From: Methanobacteriota archaeon
GTDB lineage: Archaea; Halobacteriota; Methanosarcinia; Methanosarcinales; Methanosarcinaceae
DNA: 48,854 bases
Assembly: GCA_030054735.1 (NCBI GenBank)
Contig: JASGVX010000063.1
Coordinates: forward strand, 1 to 48,854
Direction: 5' to 3'
The position numbers and the translations under genes are program-made. The notes beneath the pieces are model-generated. The model was not told the origin of the DNA and made no database searches. It saw nothing but the letters and a program-made list of their open reading frames with translations. Every line of letters begins with the position of its first letter. The first letter of the stretch is position 1. Shown here piece by piece: positions 36,355 to 43,855 of this stretch.

Positions 36355-36515
36355 CAGGCTGTCCCAAAACTCAAACTATTTCTACAATTGGATAATGAGA
36401 TACGTTAACTTTAAAAACAAACCCACTTGAAACAGAGAAATTTAGATGTGAATTAACCTTATAGTAGAAAAAATTGACACAAATGTAGAATTAACTTTAC
36501 TTTTGAGACAGCCTG
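36355..36515. mobile_element. MITE element A, second full copy (161 bp)
   Basis: It has the same length and about 90% of the same bases as the copy in pglX, starting CAGGCTGTCCCAAAACT and ending TTTTGAGACAGCCTG. Flanks are CTCG and AGAA, so no target duplication is visible; the copy is older or its flanks were rearranged. It abuts the IS1634-like fragment on one side and the upstream end of the BREX locus on the other, where brxA should be. Confidence 0.9.
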
Positions 36516-36516
36516 A

Positions 36517-36624
36517 GAAATTAAGCTTTTCATAAAAGAGTTGGACGGCAAGAATAGGTCCGATAGAAACACATATATTCTTGTTAGGAATTCTAGGGAA
36601 AGCTCTATGTTTTGTGATCTTCAT
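36517..36624 (-). pseudogene. N-terminal fragment of an IS1634-type transposase
   Basis: About 36 codons from an ATG (MKITKHRAFPRIPNKNICVS, then IGPILAVQLFYEKLNFS) resemble the start of IS1634-family transposases of Methanosarcina. The homology ends where MITE element A begins. The rest of the transposase is missing. Confidence 0.5.
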
Positions 36625-36659
36625 TTTATCAAACAACACAAAACAAAGAGCACGTATTT

Positions 36660-36926
36660 TTATTTAACTGTCAAAGTCAGGTTGTTAAGATGGTAGCGTA
36701 GAGATGTTTCGCAAGCAACATTTTCATACTGTTTAGAGACTAAGTGGACAGAATGTTTGTTGACTGCCATATTCAGAACAGTACGAAGGATGTTTTCACA
36801 TGTGAGAGAACCGTTGATCTTGATAGTTACATGATCTTTGAGAGGTTGTAACACAGCATCAATACATTCTTTTGACCTTAATTCGATTTTTGAACCATAT
36901 CTAGATTTAGATGTGAAAAGAGACAT
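36660..36926 (-). pseudogene. N-terminal fragment of another transposase (ISH3-like)
   Basis: An 88-residue frame contains LQPLKDHVTIKINGSL, and YENVACETSLRYHLNNL near the end. This looks like the N-terminal region of ISH3-type archaeal transposases, which lack similarity to the next fragment. The catalytic DDE part is absent. Together with the fragment at 36517 it marks the border between the BREX locus and the RiPP island. Confidence 0.45.
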
Positions 36927-37009
36927 ACGGCGGCATTTTCATAATATATAAAGGTATCGGAAAACATCGTTTAAGGAAAAGTAAAAAATTAGTAAACTAC
37001 TGACTTTAA

Positions 37010-37969
37010 TTATATGTTATTTGATATTAATTGGCTAATTTGATGGATAATACTCTCTTTTGCTCGCTGTTGACGCAAAATAGTCAACAATATAAAGTTT
37101 TCACCTTCTTTAATAAATCCGTTTAGAAAAGGATTATTAATATTTAAAATATTAGATTGAGCTCGATAAAGATAGTCTAGACTTTTTTTTGCTATATTTT
37201 CAGCAATGTCTGTGCAGAGGATTATCCTTTCAAACTCTTCAATATTATTGATTTTTTCATACATATCATGACTTTGAATTATTTCCATCAAAAAGAAACT
37301 AAAATTTTCATTTTTAAGATCGTCTTTCCAATCTTTTATATCATCAATAAGTTGCATGCTAATGTGATAATTTTCAAGAAATAAATTCAGGTCATTGAGA
37401 TAATTTTGATTTAAGTTTTTAGGACATAGACAAGTAAAAACAATATTGTTAATTTTTAGAGGAGAGAATTTATTCCCAAGAGCTTTTATATCTTTTTCCG
37501 AATATACATTCATCGATTTCATATGGTCTTTTTCCCATAAAATGCAATGAATGTAATCCCCGTAGATCTTCAGTACATTTCTATTAAAAGTAGTCCCTAA
37601 TTTTTTCATTAATTCGCCAAGCTGTAATGTTGCCTTTAATAAAAAATAATCAGAGTAAATAATATTTCTGTAAAGGTCATCCTGAGAGAGTTTTTTGTCT
37701 ATAATGTCATCTTGGACAAATATATGATAACTGAACCACAGGTTAAACTTTACTAATTCTTCTACAACCTCTTTTTTCCTTGGAATTTCAAAATTATAAC
37801 TCAACCAAAATGGGTAATATAAGTGAAAATCTAAGGGGACTCGATTTGGTTCAGTTCCTCTACTCCTTAGTAGTAACATAATTTCTTCTTTAAAACGGGG
37901 TTCTATTTCATTCAACTCTGATTGAATTATATCCATAAGACATGGAGCAAATTTTTTCCTTATATCCAT
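37010..37969 (-). CDS. Class I isoprenoid-synthase-fold protein of the RiPP locus (ComQ-like candidate)
   Basis: The 319-residue, mainly helical protein has both aspartate-rich motifs of trans-isoprenyl diphosphate synthases: Asp-Asp-Ile-Ile-Asp at residues 87-91 (FVQDDIIDKK) and Asp-Asp-Ile-Lys-Asp at 209-213 (QLIDDIKDWKDD). These bind Mg2+ and a prenyl diphosphate. The N-terminal and middle regions differ from housekeeping GGPP/FPP synthases, so it is probably specialised. Its ATG lies inside the end of the radical SAM gene (10-bp overlap), so the two are translationally coupled. By analogy with ComQ, which prenylates the ComX peptide, it could attach an isoprenoid to the precursor; it could instead make a free terpenoid. 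The gene is AT-rich relative to housekeeping neighbours. Confidence 0.72.
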   Translation of the reverse strand: MDIRKKFAPCLMDIIQSELNEIEPRFKEEIMLLLRSRGTEPNRVPLDFHLYYPFWLSYNFEIPRKKEVVEELVKFNLWFSYHIFVQDDIIDKKLSQDDLYRNIIYSDYFLLKATLQLGELMKKLGTTFNRNVLKIYGDYIHCILWEKDHMKSMNVYSEKDIKALGNKFSPLKINNIVFTCLCPKNLNQNYLNDLNLFLENYHISMQLIDDIKDWKDDLKNENFSFFLMEIIQSHDMYEKINNIEEFERIILCTDIAENIAKKSLDYLYRAQSNILNINNPFLNGFIKEGENFILLTILRQQRAKESIIHQISQLISNNI

Positions 37970-39312
37970 AATTTATCATTGTCCAGTAATATATCATTTA
38001 ATTCAGTAAGCAGAGGAGATTTTACAATTTCTTTAGATATCCCTTTCTCTTTCATATTCACGTAGAATATAATAGCCAATTTGTATAGGACTTTTACAAA
38101 CCCACAAAAACCTTCGTGTGGTAAACTTACATTATCATTTGTTTCATTGAAAAAATGGCTACACCCACCACCACAGAAGTTTCGAGCAACGCAACTTAAA
38201 CATTTACTTTTGTTTGCTATATGTATGCGATCTAAAAAATGCTTCAGTTTAGACTTATCTAGACAAGTATATACGTTTCCGAAGTTAAATTGATCATTAC
38301 CTATAAATCCATGGCATGGATAAATATTGCCAGATATATCTACTGACAGCATTCTTAAGCCTGCTCCACAAAAATAAGATTTAGATGTTAAAAGAGAAGG
38401 ATTTTCTGTTTCAAAACAATATAATACCATATCTCTTAAAACCCTATTTAATAGTACACCTTTATATTTATCTGATGCTACAGCGTCTTCAAATATTTCA
38501 AGATATACCTGGTATATAGCAATCAGATCTTTTTCGGTTAACAATAAGTTACTATCCTTACTCATCACTGGAGAGAAGTTTACTTGAAGACCTAGATCAT
38601 TCGTATAGTACAAAAGAAATTTTTTCATGTCCATATTTTGATGACTAAAAGTGGTTCTAATTTGTGGCTTTATTCCTGCTTCTTTCATTTTCTTTATATT
38701 TGAAACGATTTTTTCATAAGTAGGTGTGCCATCCAAGAAAGTTCGATGTTTATCGTGAGAACATTGATCTCCATCTAAAGACACTTGAACATTAAATGAA
38801 TTCTCTTTTATGAGTTTAAGGATTTCTTCGGAAATTATAGTACCATTTGTAGCAATTTCAAAATCAGTGTTATACCCATTATACTGACTTCTAATATATT
38901 CGACAATTTCTCTTATTAAAGTAAAATTTAAAAGCGGCTCTCCTCCAAAAAATTTTATTGAAATATGATTGTTGTTTGTTTTTCCGTAAAGTAAATCAAT
39001 AGCTATTTTTGCAGTTTCGAATGACATCATACCAGCATTACCATAAGTTCCACTGTTTGCAAAACAGTATTTACAGTTCATATTACATAATTGAGAAATA
39101 TTAAGTTCTAATGAACATAAGCTTGATAAAAGGTATTCAAGATCAAAAGTTTGGTTATCCTGAGAACTAAAATAAGATGTATTCTCAGTTTTTATATCGG
39201 AAAACGTCCCAAAAAAAGAGATTTTTGTATTTTCTTTCAAGTTAGAATAATTTATTTTGCCAGTCTCCAAATCTACCTGAATGTCATAATTATTAAATTT
39301 AGTTTTCTGCAA
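37960..39312 (-). CDS. Radical SAM/SPASM peptide maturase
   Basis: The 450-residue enzyme has the radical SAM cluster motif Cys76-X3-Cys80-X2-Cys83 (LCNMNCKYCFA), the glycine-rich FFGGEPLLNF (121-130), and a C-terminal SPASM domain for auxiliary iron-sulfur clusters with Cys315, 333, 371, 374, 380, 384 and 403. Residues 1-65 precede the barrel and may bind the leader peptide. Such enzymes form thioether or carbon-carbon crosslinks in peptides. The start is TTG at 39310-39312, with AAGGAAGGG shortly upstream. It lies 476 bp downstream of the precursor gene on the same strand, past a strong hairpin. Confidence 0.9.
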   Translation of the reverse strand: MQKTKFNNYDIQVDLETGKINYSNLKENTKISFFGTFSDIKTENTSYFSSQDNQTFDLEYLLSSLCSLELNISQLCNMNCKYCFANSGTYGNAGMMSFETAKIAIDLLYGKTNNNHISIKFFGGEPLLNFTLIREIVEYIRSQYNGYNTDFEIATNGTIISEEILKLIKENSFNVQVSLDGDQCSHDKHRTFLDGTPTYEKIVSNIKKMKEAGIKPQIRTTFSHQNMDMKKFLLYYTNDLGLQVNFSPVMSKDSNLLLTEKDLIAIYQVYLEIFEDAVASDKYKGVLLNRVLRDMVLYCFETENPSLLTSKSYFCGAGLRMLSVDISGNIYPCHGFIGNDQFNFGNVYTCLDKSKLKHFLDRIHIANKSKCLSCVARNFCGGGCSHFFNETNDNVSLPHEGFCGFVKVLYKLAIIFYVNMKEKGISKEIVKSPLLTELNDILLDNDKLWI

Positions 39313-39590
39313 TAAAATCCCTTCCTTAGTACAGAATGTTGAAATAATCGACTCATGTTATGACAATTTAATTACTGGGCGTTAATACTTAGACAATACT
39401 TCATAAGTAGTCCCTTTTTAAATTCTGAGGACTCGGAACTAAATTTCCTAGACACTAGCTCCATACAATGAGCTTTGCCTTGTTTTTATTATATAATTCT
39501 GTGAATTAAATGTAAAATTTGCTGACTTATATTCTAGATAATCGTTAATCAACTAATAAGCCAAAACCAAGTATATTCTAAAAAATTTGT

Positions 39591-39623
39591 AAAGAATTTC
39601 GATAAGATACTTCGAAATTCTTT
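39591..39623. terminator. 11-bp perfect stem-loop between precursor and maturase
   Basis: AAAGAATTTCG at 39591-39601 and its exact complement CGAAATTCTTT at 39613-39623 surround an 11-base loop. It lies about 165 bp after the precursor stop in a 476-bp gene-free gap (39313-39788). It may act as a partial terminator or RNA-processing site, letting the precursor be made in excess over the enzymes. No T-tract follows on the minus strand, so termination is uncertain. Confidence 0.5.
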
Positions 39624-39788
39624 GCAGAGGAGTACTTCCAATTAATAAACTTCTTTAGAGTGAAGCTTACGAAAGAGATTGACTCAGAAGTTACCCCAAT
39701 TCGGATTCATTATAATTTTTCTTAATATGAAGTTGCAGAAACCGGTGTTTACAATTATTATTGTTTTCTTGTACAAATTAATTCATTT

Positions 39789-40022
39789 TCATCCACATAG
39801 ATGATAACTGCAACCACTATCTTCTGAGTTGCCAACAATAGGCTCTTTTACCATGGCTTCAAGATTTTTTTTATCAATTGAGTTTAATTTTGTTTCCTGC
39901 TCAGAGGTGATGGAAAATCCTTCACTTTTAATCGTACTCACAGGATCTTTCAAGAAACTATCCATTAATTTCTCGTCTTTTATTAATTTACCTACAAATT
40001 CGTCTATTTTTTCTTGATTCAT
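39789..40022 (-). CDS. Candidate RiPP precursor peptide
   Basis: The 77-residue peptide has an acidic, helical leader (EKIDEFVGKLIKDEKLMDSF, then LKDPVSTIKSEGFSITSEQE) resembling NHLP/Nif11-type leaders, where an F..L..DP....S.G.. pattern is typical. A short core follows: GNSEDSGCSYHLCG at the very C-terminus, with two Cys, one Ser, one Tyr and one His. GGAGG lies nine bases before the ATG, a strong ribosome-binding site. A 16-bp palindrome lies 30-45 bp upstream near the likely transcription start. The radical SAM and isoprenoid-synthase-fold genes follow on the same strand. No protease or exporter is adjacent. The core boundary and modifications are inferred. Confidence 0.75.
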   Translation of the reverse strand: MNQEKIDEFVGKLIKDEKLMDSFLKDPVSTIKSEGFSITSEQETKLNSIDKKNLEAMVKEPIVGNSEDSGCSYHLCG

Positions 40023-40051
40023 TACTATTTTCCTCCACTCTTAAACAACGA

Positions 40052-40067
40052 TACGATACGTATCGTA
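40052..40067. promoter_or_regulatory. Perfect 16-bp palindromic operator at the precursor promoter
   Basis: TACGATACGTATCGTA reads the same on both strands. It lies 30-45 bp before the precursor ATG, where the transcription start is expected if the minus-strand TTTATTTAT near 40090-40102 is the TATA box. The divergent gene at 40221 encodes a putative ribbon-helix-helix regulator, which is the obvious candidate to bind it. No second copy was noticed in the window. Confidence 0.65.
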
Positions 40068-40220
40068 ATAATTATTACTCATACACATAGATAAATAAAT
40101 TATCCAGTTAGTATCTGTTTGCGTACACATAAACCATTTGATAAGCGCATAGTCTGTTATATATATGCATCGAAAATTTAATTAGTTAACAGATATAATT
40201 AAGTTATGAGGTGAAATCTT

Positions 40221-40787
40221 TTGACAAAACGTCGCATTTCCACCACTATTTCACAAAAACACTGGGATTTATTAAACAAGCATCTAGAAAAATTCGAAAC
40301 GCAACAAAAAGTTATAGAGCAAGCCCTAGAAAGCCTGGAAAATAGCTCAAAACAAAACTCATCATCAATTTGGGAAACGAGATGCTGGATGTTTGTTAAA
40401 TCGACAAAATCGGTCTGTTTTGTCTTAAAAGATGGTTTAAAAATGCTGATAGAAGCGGCAGATATTGAGCTGGTTAAGGAGTTTGTTACCAGAAATAAAC
40501 CAATAGAACACTCAATAGAATTTTACTTTCAAAAGCCCCTCAAGGAACTTAGTCTAAGAGAGGTTATCGATGGACTGGTCACTGTTGCGATAACGGGAAA
40601 CTGGTTTGATATAGTAGATTGTAAGGATGAAAGCAGCCACCATACACTGATGATAATACATAGCCTGGGTCTCAATAATTCTAAAATAAATGTAATAATG
40701 ATTGAAAATTTGTTTAAAACCTATGGAGTCAAAGCCGAAAGCACAATTTCCGAGAAGACCATTTTTATTAAAATATTTAAAAATTGA
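40221..40787 (+). CDS. Putative ribbon-helix-helix regulator divergent from the RiPP locus
   Basis: The 188-residue protein starts at a TTG with GAGGTGA seven bases upstream. Residues 3-41 (KRRISTTISQKHWDLLNKHL then EKFETQQKVIEQALESL) fit a ribbon-helix-helix fold: a short basic strand, then two helices. The remaining ~145 residues form a separate domain ending HSLGLNNSKINVIMIENLFK and then AESTISEKTIFIKIF, perhaps for ligand or partner binding; I do not recognise it. A TATATATATG box lies near 40157-40166. It probably controls the precursor promoter through the palindrome at 40052-40067. The RHH call rests on pattern, not on a database match. Confidence 0.65.
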   Translation: MTKRRISTTISQKHWDLLNKHLEKFETQQKVIEQALESLENSSKQNSSSIWETRCWMFVKSTKSVCFVLKDGLKMLIEAADIELVKEFVTRNKPIEHSIEFYFQKPLKELSLREVIDGLVTVAITGNWFDIVDCKDESSHHTLMIIHSLGLNNSKINVIMIENLFKTYGVKAESTISEKTIFIKIFKN

Positions 40788-41204
40788 CAGTAATCAAGAC
40801 TTCCGAGTATCGAGTAATCAAAGTTGTGGTGGCACACCCCCTTAAGAAAGCTAGTGGGGTATTCTACTGAAATTAAAAGGTTCTTGAAACCGATTATTAG
40901 GAAATAGTATTAAAAGTAAACAAATCTAATGGAAATAGAATTTTTTCCCGAATTACGATTCGGGCGCCTGCAGTATGTTTCGCTTCGCTAATACAGACTA
41001 AATTGTGGTTTGGAAAATCCTTTACTTTAAAAATATTATAAATCAGTATTTTGTTGTTATTTCTTTCAACTATTTTCTACTTGAATTCACTTGAGTATAA
41101 AGTTAAAAAAATGAAAGTAGCTTTACAAAGGATGTATGTTGCAATCCTGAAATACAGAAGATATCTATGATTCTATCTATGATTCACGGAAGATTTCTAT
41201 CCTT

Positions 41205-41473
41205 CTTTCGGCAGGTCGACATTAAAAATCAGAACATTTTTCTTGATGTCGTTTTATTGTATCTCCTAGATAGAAATGAGATCAAAATTTGGTTAACATC
41301 TGGATCAACTATCACCACATATATAAATACTGGGCCATTTTTTCATAAAAGTTTAGTATGAGATATTATAATTGATCATATGTAAACCTGAAAGTTACGT
41401 ACAAATACTGCGTATTATTCCAAAATCGGCATCAACAAAGATTATGAGAAATTAAATGTCGACCTGCCGAAAG
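41205..41473. mobile_element. MITE-like element B, copy 2 (269 bp) with perfect inverted ends
   Basis: It begins CTTTCGGCAGGTCGACATT and ends with the exact 19-bp inverted complement. It matches 17039-17307 over the full length. A conserved ACCACATATATAAATACTGG lies in the centre and looks like a TATA promoter. No target duplication is obvious (flanks ATCCTT and TAAGTA). It has no credible gene. The rest of the 40788-41555 gap holds no gene; a short CCCCC/GGGG hairpin is near 40836-40858. Confidence 0.88.
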
Positions 41474-41555
41474 TAAGTATATGATTTTTTAGGTCCCTCA
41501 ATAGATTATAAGCCAAGAGCACTTCAGTATTGTAAAAAATATGAAAATGCAGGCA

Positions 41556-43577
41556 TTAAATGCCTGTATTAGTGCTGTTAGATTTAGATATTCTGATCGG
41601 TTTTTTTAAAGCCGACTCTGGAGCAAATATATCCGTTGCCAAGTTTGAGTATATTTTATTTGCTTTTAGAAGATTAGTCTCGAGTTCAACTTTATTGTCA
41701 GGAGTACTTCTGTAGAAGTAATTTGTAGTTTCTTTAGTACTGCTTTCATCACTGCCGAAGTATAATCCGCTCCTGAGGAACTCTTGAGTCCTGAATACTA
41801 CATAGCCTCTATAACTGGACAATTTACTAACATTATCGATTCTGTAATTGTTATAAACTGAGAAATCCATACCCAGGGACTTATCGGGAACAGATGGGAT
41901 ATAAAAGAACCTCGTTGTATGGTAATCTGAATAAATGGCAGAACCTTCAGGAATGTACTTGTAAACATGCTCGAAACCGCTCAGTTCATTATTAGTAAAA
42001 TATCGATGTTCTGAACTCTGCCCAAGCATATCTGAGTCCGCGATGCTAAAGACTGAAGAGACGAAGACAAAAATCGAGAACACCACAGTTACAAAGAGTA
42101 CTGTATTTAATTTTTTAGGCCCGTATTTGTCCATATAGTTCCAGAATACATATATTCCATATCCCATTGCAAAGGCCATAAAAGGACTGACGAAAAGCAT
42201 AAATCGGTCAACCCTGAAAAGAACCCTAAATTGCCATATAGTGTTAAGAGGATTTGGAACATAAAAAATAAGGGTAAAAAGGGCAAACAACCCAAAAACT
42301 GAAGCATAGTTTTTCCTGTAATTCTTGAGTAGAAAGCCTATTCCTACAAGGGTAAAAAATAAGAATACGGATTTATCCAGAAGTCCTATCAGACTGAGAA
42401 TTCCTTCCTCAAGCATATCAGACCCCCCGGCAGTTAAAACTATAGAATCCCAGAAATGGCTTTGTAAACGAGGAGTAAGGCTCCTCTGCATGAACAGGTA
42501 AGCTGTAAAGAACCAGTAAGAAGTAAAGGTAACATTCAAAAGTAAAAAGAATGGCTTGCTTATAGAATTGCCAGCCCTTATGATATACTCTGAGGCGAGC
42601 AGGATGACGATTAATAAAACAAACTGGAGTATGGAAACGTTATGTACCAGGGTCAAAAAAAGCAAAACTACGACAGAAAGAGCTTTTAAAGAGAATTTAT
42701 CTTCTTTAAAATTGACGCTGTAAATCAGATATAACAGCATAATAAACCCTATAAATGCCATTGTGCGTGTGATCACGTAAGTACTGTAATAAATCACAAT
42801 GGAACTTGCAGAGAAGAGTAGACAAGAGAGCAATGATATTTGTCTGTTGCAGGTAATCTGATTAAATAAATAATAAAGGAAAACTACCATTGCAGCATAA
42901 ATTGGCGCTGTAATCAGGAAAAGTGAGGTTTTTACACTGATGTTAAGAATTTCTGAAGCCTCAGCAATGAGTATATGGTAGAGGGGGAAAAACGCATAGT
43001 CACTTAAAGAAGTAGGAATTGTATGTCCTGTTAGCGCGGTGAATTCCGAAAGAAATATATGAGGCAGAATATCAGTGGACCCGAAATAGAAGTCATAATT
43101 TAAGGTAACACTATAAGTAAGGTTTACCATGAGCAAAAAAGTTTCTAGAAGGACAAGGGAGGGCTTTACCTCTTTGGATAAAGTCTGCAGGAAGACAGAA
43201 AGATAAGTCAGCAGAATAAATACGAAGTAATACCAGGGTCTCCCCCCCTGAGATAGCAAAAGCACAACTATCGAGCCAATATAAAATATGCCAAATACGT
43301 ATGTAAGGGACTTTATGTTAATGGATGTAAAGCTGTCTATATCATGCAGACTTACATCTTTTTTGTAAATGTACAATATGAAAAGACAGGAAAGCACTGC
43401 AGGGATTCCTGTGAATAATCCACGAACTATATAGTCTGGTTTTCCAGCCACATACATCCATATGAAAGTGAAAATAACTGCAAAAATAATTGCTAGCGGG
43501 AACAGGAAGGAAACTGCCTTCATAAAAAGGCTATCATCCATATACTTTGGTCCCGCCTTTTCGCTCAATCCTAACAT
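41556..43577 (-). CDS. Polytopic membrane protein, GT-C glycosyltransferase-like
   Basis: The 673-residue protein has roughly 13 hydrophobic membrane segments from residue about 20 to 505, then a ~150-residue polar domain that would be extracytoplasmic. The overall plan, with a DFYFGSTDILPHIFLSEF loop early and a soluble C-terminus, resembles GT-C fold glycosyltransferases that use polyprenyl-phosphate sugars for surface glycans. No catalytic signature can be assigned with certainty. Two family 2 glycosyltransferase genes follow upstream on the same strand, 278 bp away, which supports a role in surface polysaccharide or S-layer glycosylation. Confidence 0.7.
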   Translation of the reverse strand: MLGLSEKAGPKYMDDSLFMKAVSFLFPLAIIFAVIFTFIWMYVAGKPDYIVRGLFTGIPAVLSCLFILYIYKKDVSLHDIDSFTSINIKSLTYVFGIFYIGSIVVLLLSQGGRPWYYFVFILLTYLSVFLQTLSKEVKPSLVLLETFLLMVNLTYSVTLNYDFYFGSTDILPHIFLSEFTALTGHTIPTSLSDYAFFPLYHILIAEASEILNISVKTSLFLITAPIYAAMVVFLYYLFNQITCNRQISLLSCLLFSASSIVIYYSTYVITRTMAFIGFIMLLYLIYSVNFKEDKFSLKALSVVVLLFLTLVHNVSILQFVLLIVILLASEYIIRAGNSISKPFFLLLNVTFTSYWFFTAYLFMQRSLTPRLQSHFWDSIVLTAGGSDMLEEGILSLIGLLDKSVFLFFTLVGIGFLLKNYRKNYASVFGLFALFTLIFYVPNPLNTIWQFRVLFRVDRFMLFVSPFMAFAMGYGIYVFWNYMDKYGPKKLNTVLFVTVVFSIFVFVSSVFSIADSDMLGQSSEHRYFTNNELSGFEHVYKYIPEGSAIYSDYHTTRFFYIPSVPDKSLGMDFSVYNNYRIDNVSKLSSYRGYVVFRTQEFLRSGLYFGSDESSTKETTNYFYRSTPDNKVELETNLLKANKIYSNLATDIFAPESALKKPIRISKSNSTNTGI

Positions 43578-43800
43578 ACTATCCCCATAACCTTAAGCAA
43601 TCATAAATTGAATTTGAAATAAAGAATACTAATTGAATCCGAACAAAGATCCAGGATTAAACCTGATATAAAAGGTTCAGGTTTTTGTTCCAAACCAATA
43701 GGATTTACAATGAGGGCTAATTGGTTAAAAATTTTATGCTTAAATCTAATCCAAGCAAAATTCAATTCATTCAGTCATTTACTATATTTAGGTAAAGAAA

Positions 43801-43842
43801 ACTGTACTTACAGTGATCAATACTGTACTTACAGTGATCAAT
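43801..43842. repeat. Two 21-bp tandem repeats after a glycosyltransferase gene
   Basis: ACTGTACTTACAGTGATCAA plus one T occurs twice in tandem. Each copy contains an inverted repeat ACTGTA-CT-TACAGT. The pair lies 14 bp past the stop of the minus-strand glycosyltransferase, so it may act as a terminator-like structure. The rest of the 278-bp gap 43578-43855 is AT-rich and gene-free. Confidence 0.75.
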
Positions 43843-43855
43843 AAATTTTTGAATA

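Noticed and set aside
36179-36367. 62-codon minus-strand frame upstream of brxB as a possible brxA remnant
   Set aside because: It starts inside the MITE and has no resemblance to BrxA; composition looks non-coding.
41167-41361. 64-codon frame crossing one end of MITE element B
   Set aside because: It spans the boundary between host sequence and the element and is not kept in the other copy.
43801-43842. Insertion-sequence end or attachment site
   Set aside because: It is only a two-copy 21-bp tandem repeat with no adjoining integrase or transposase.
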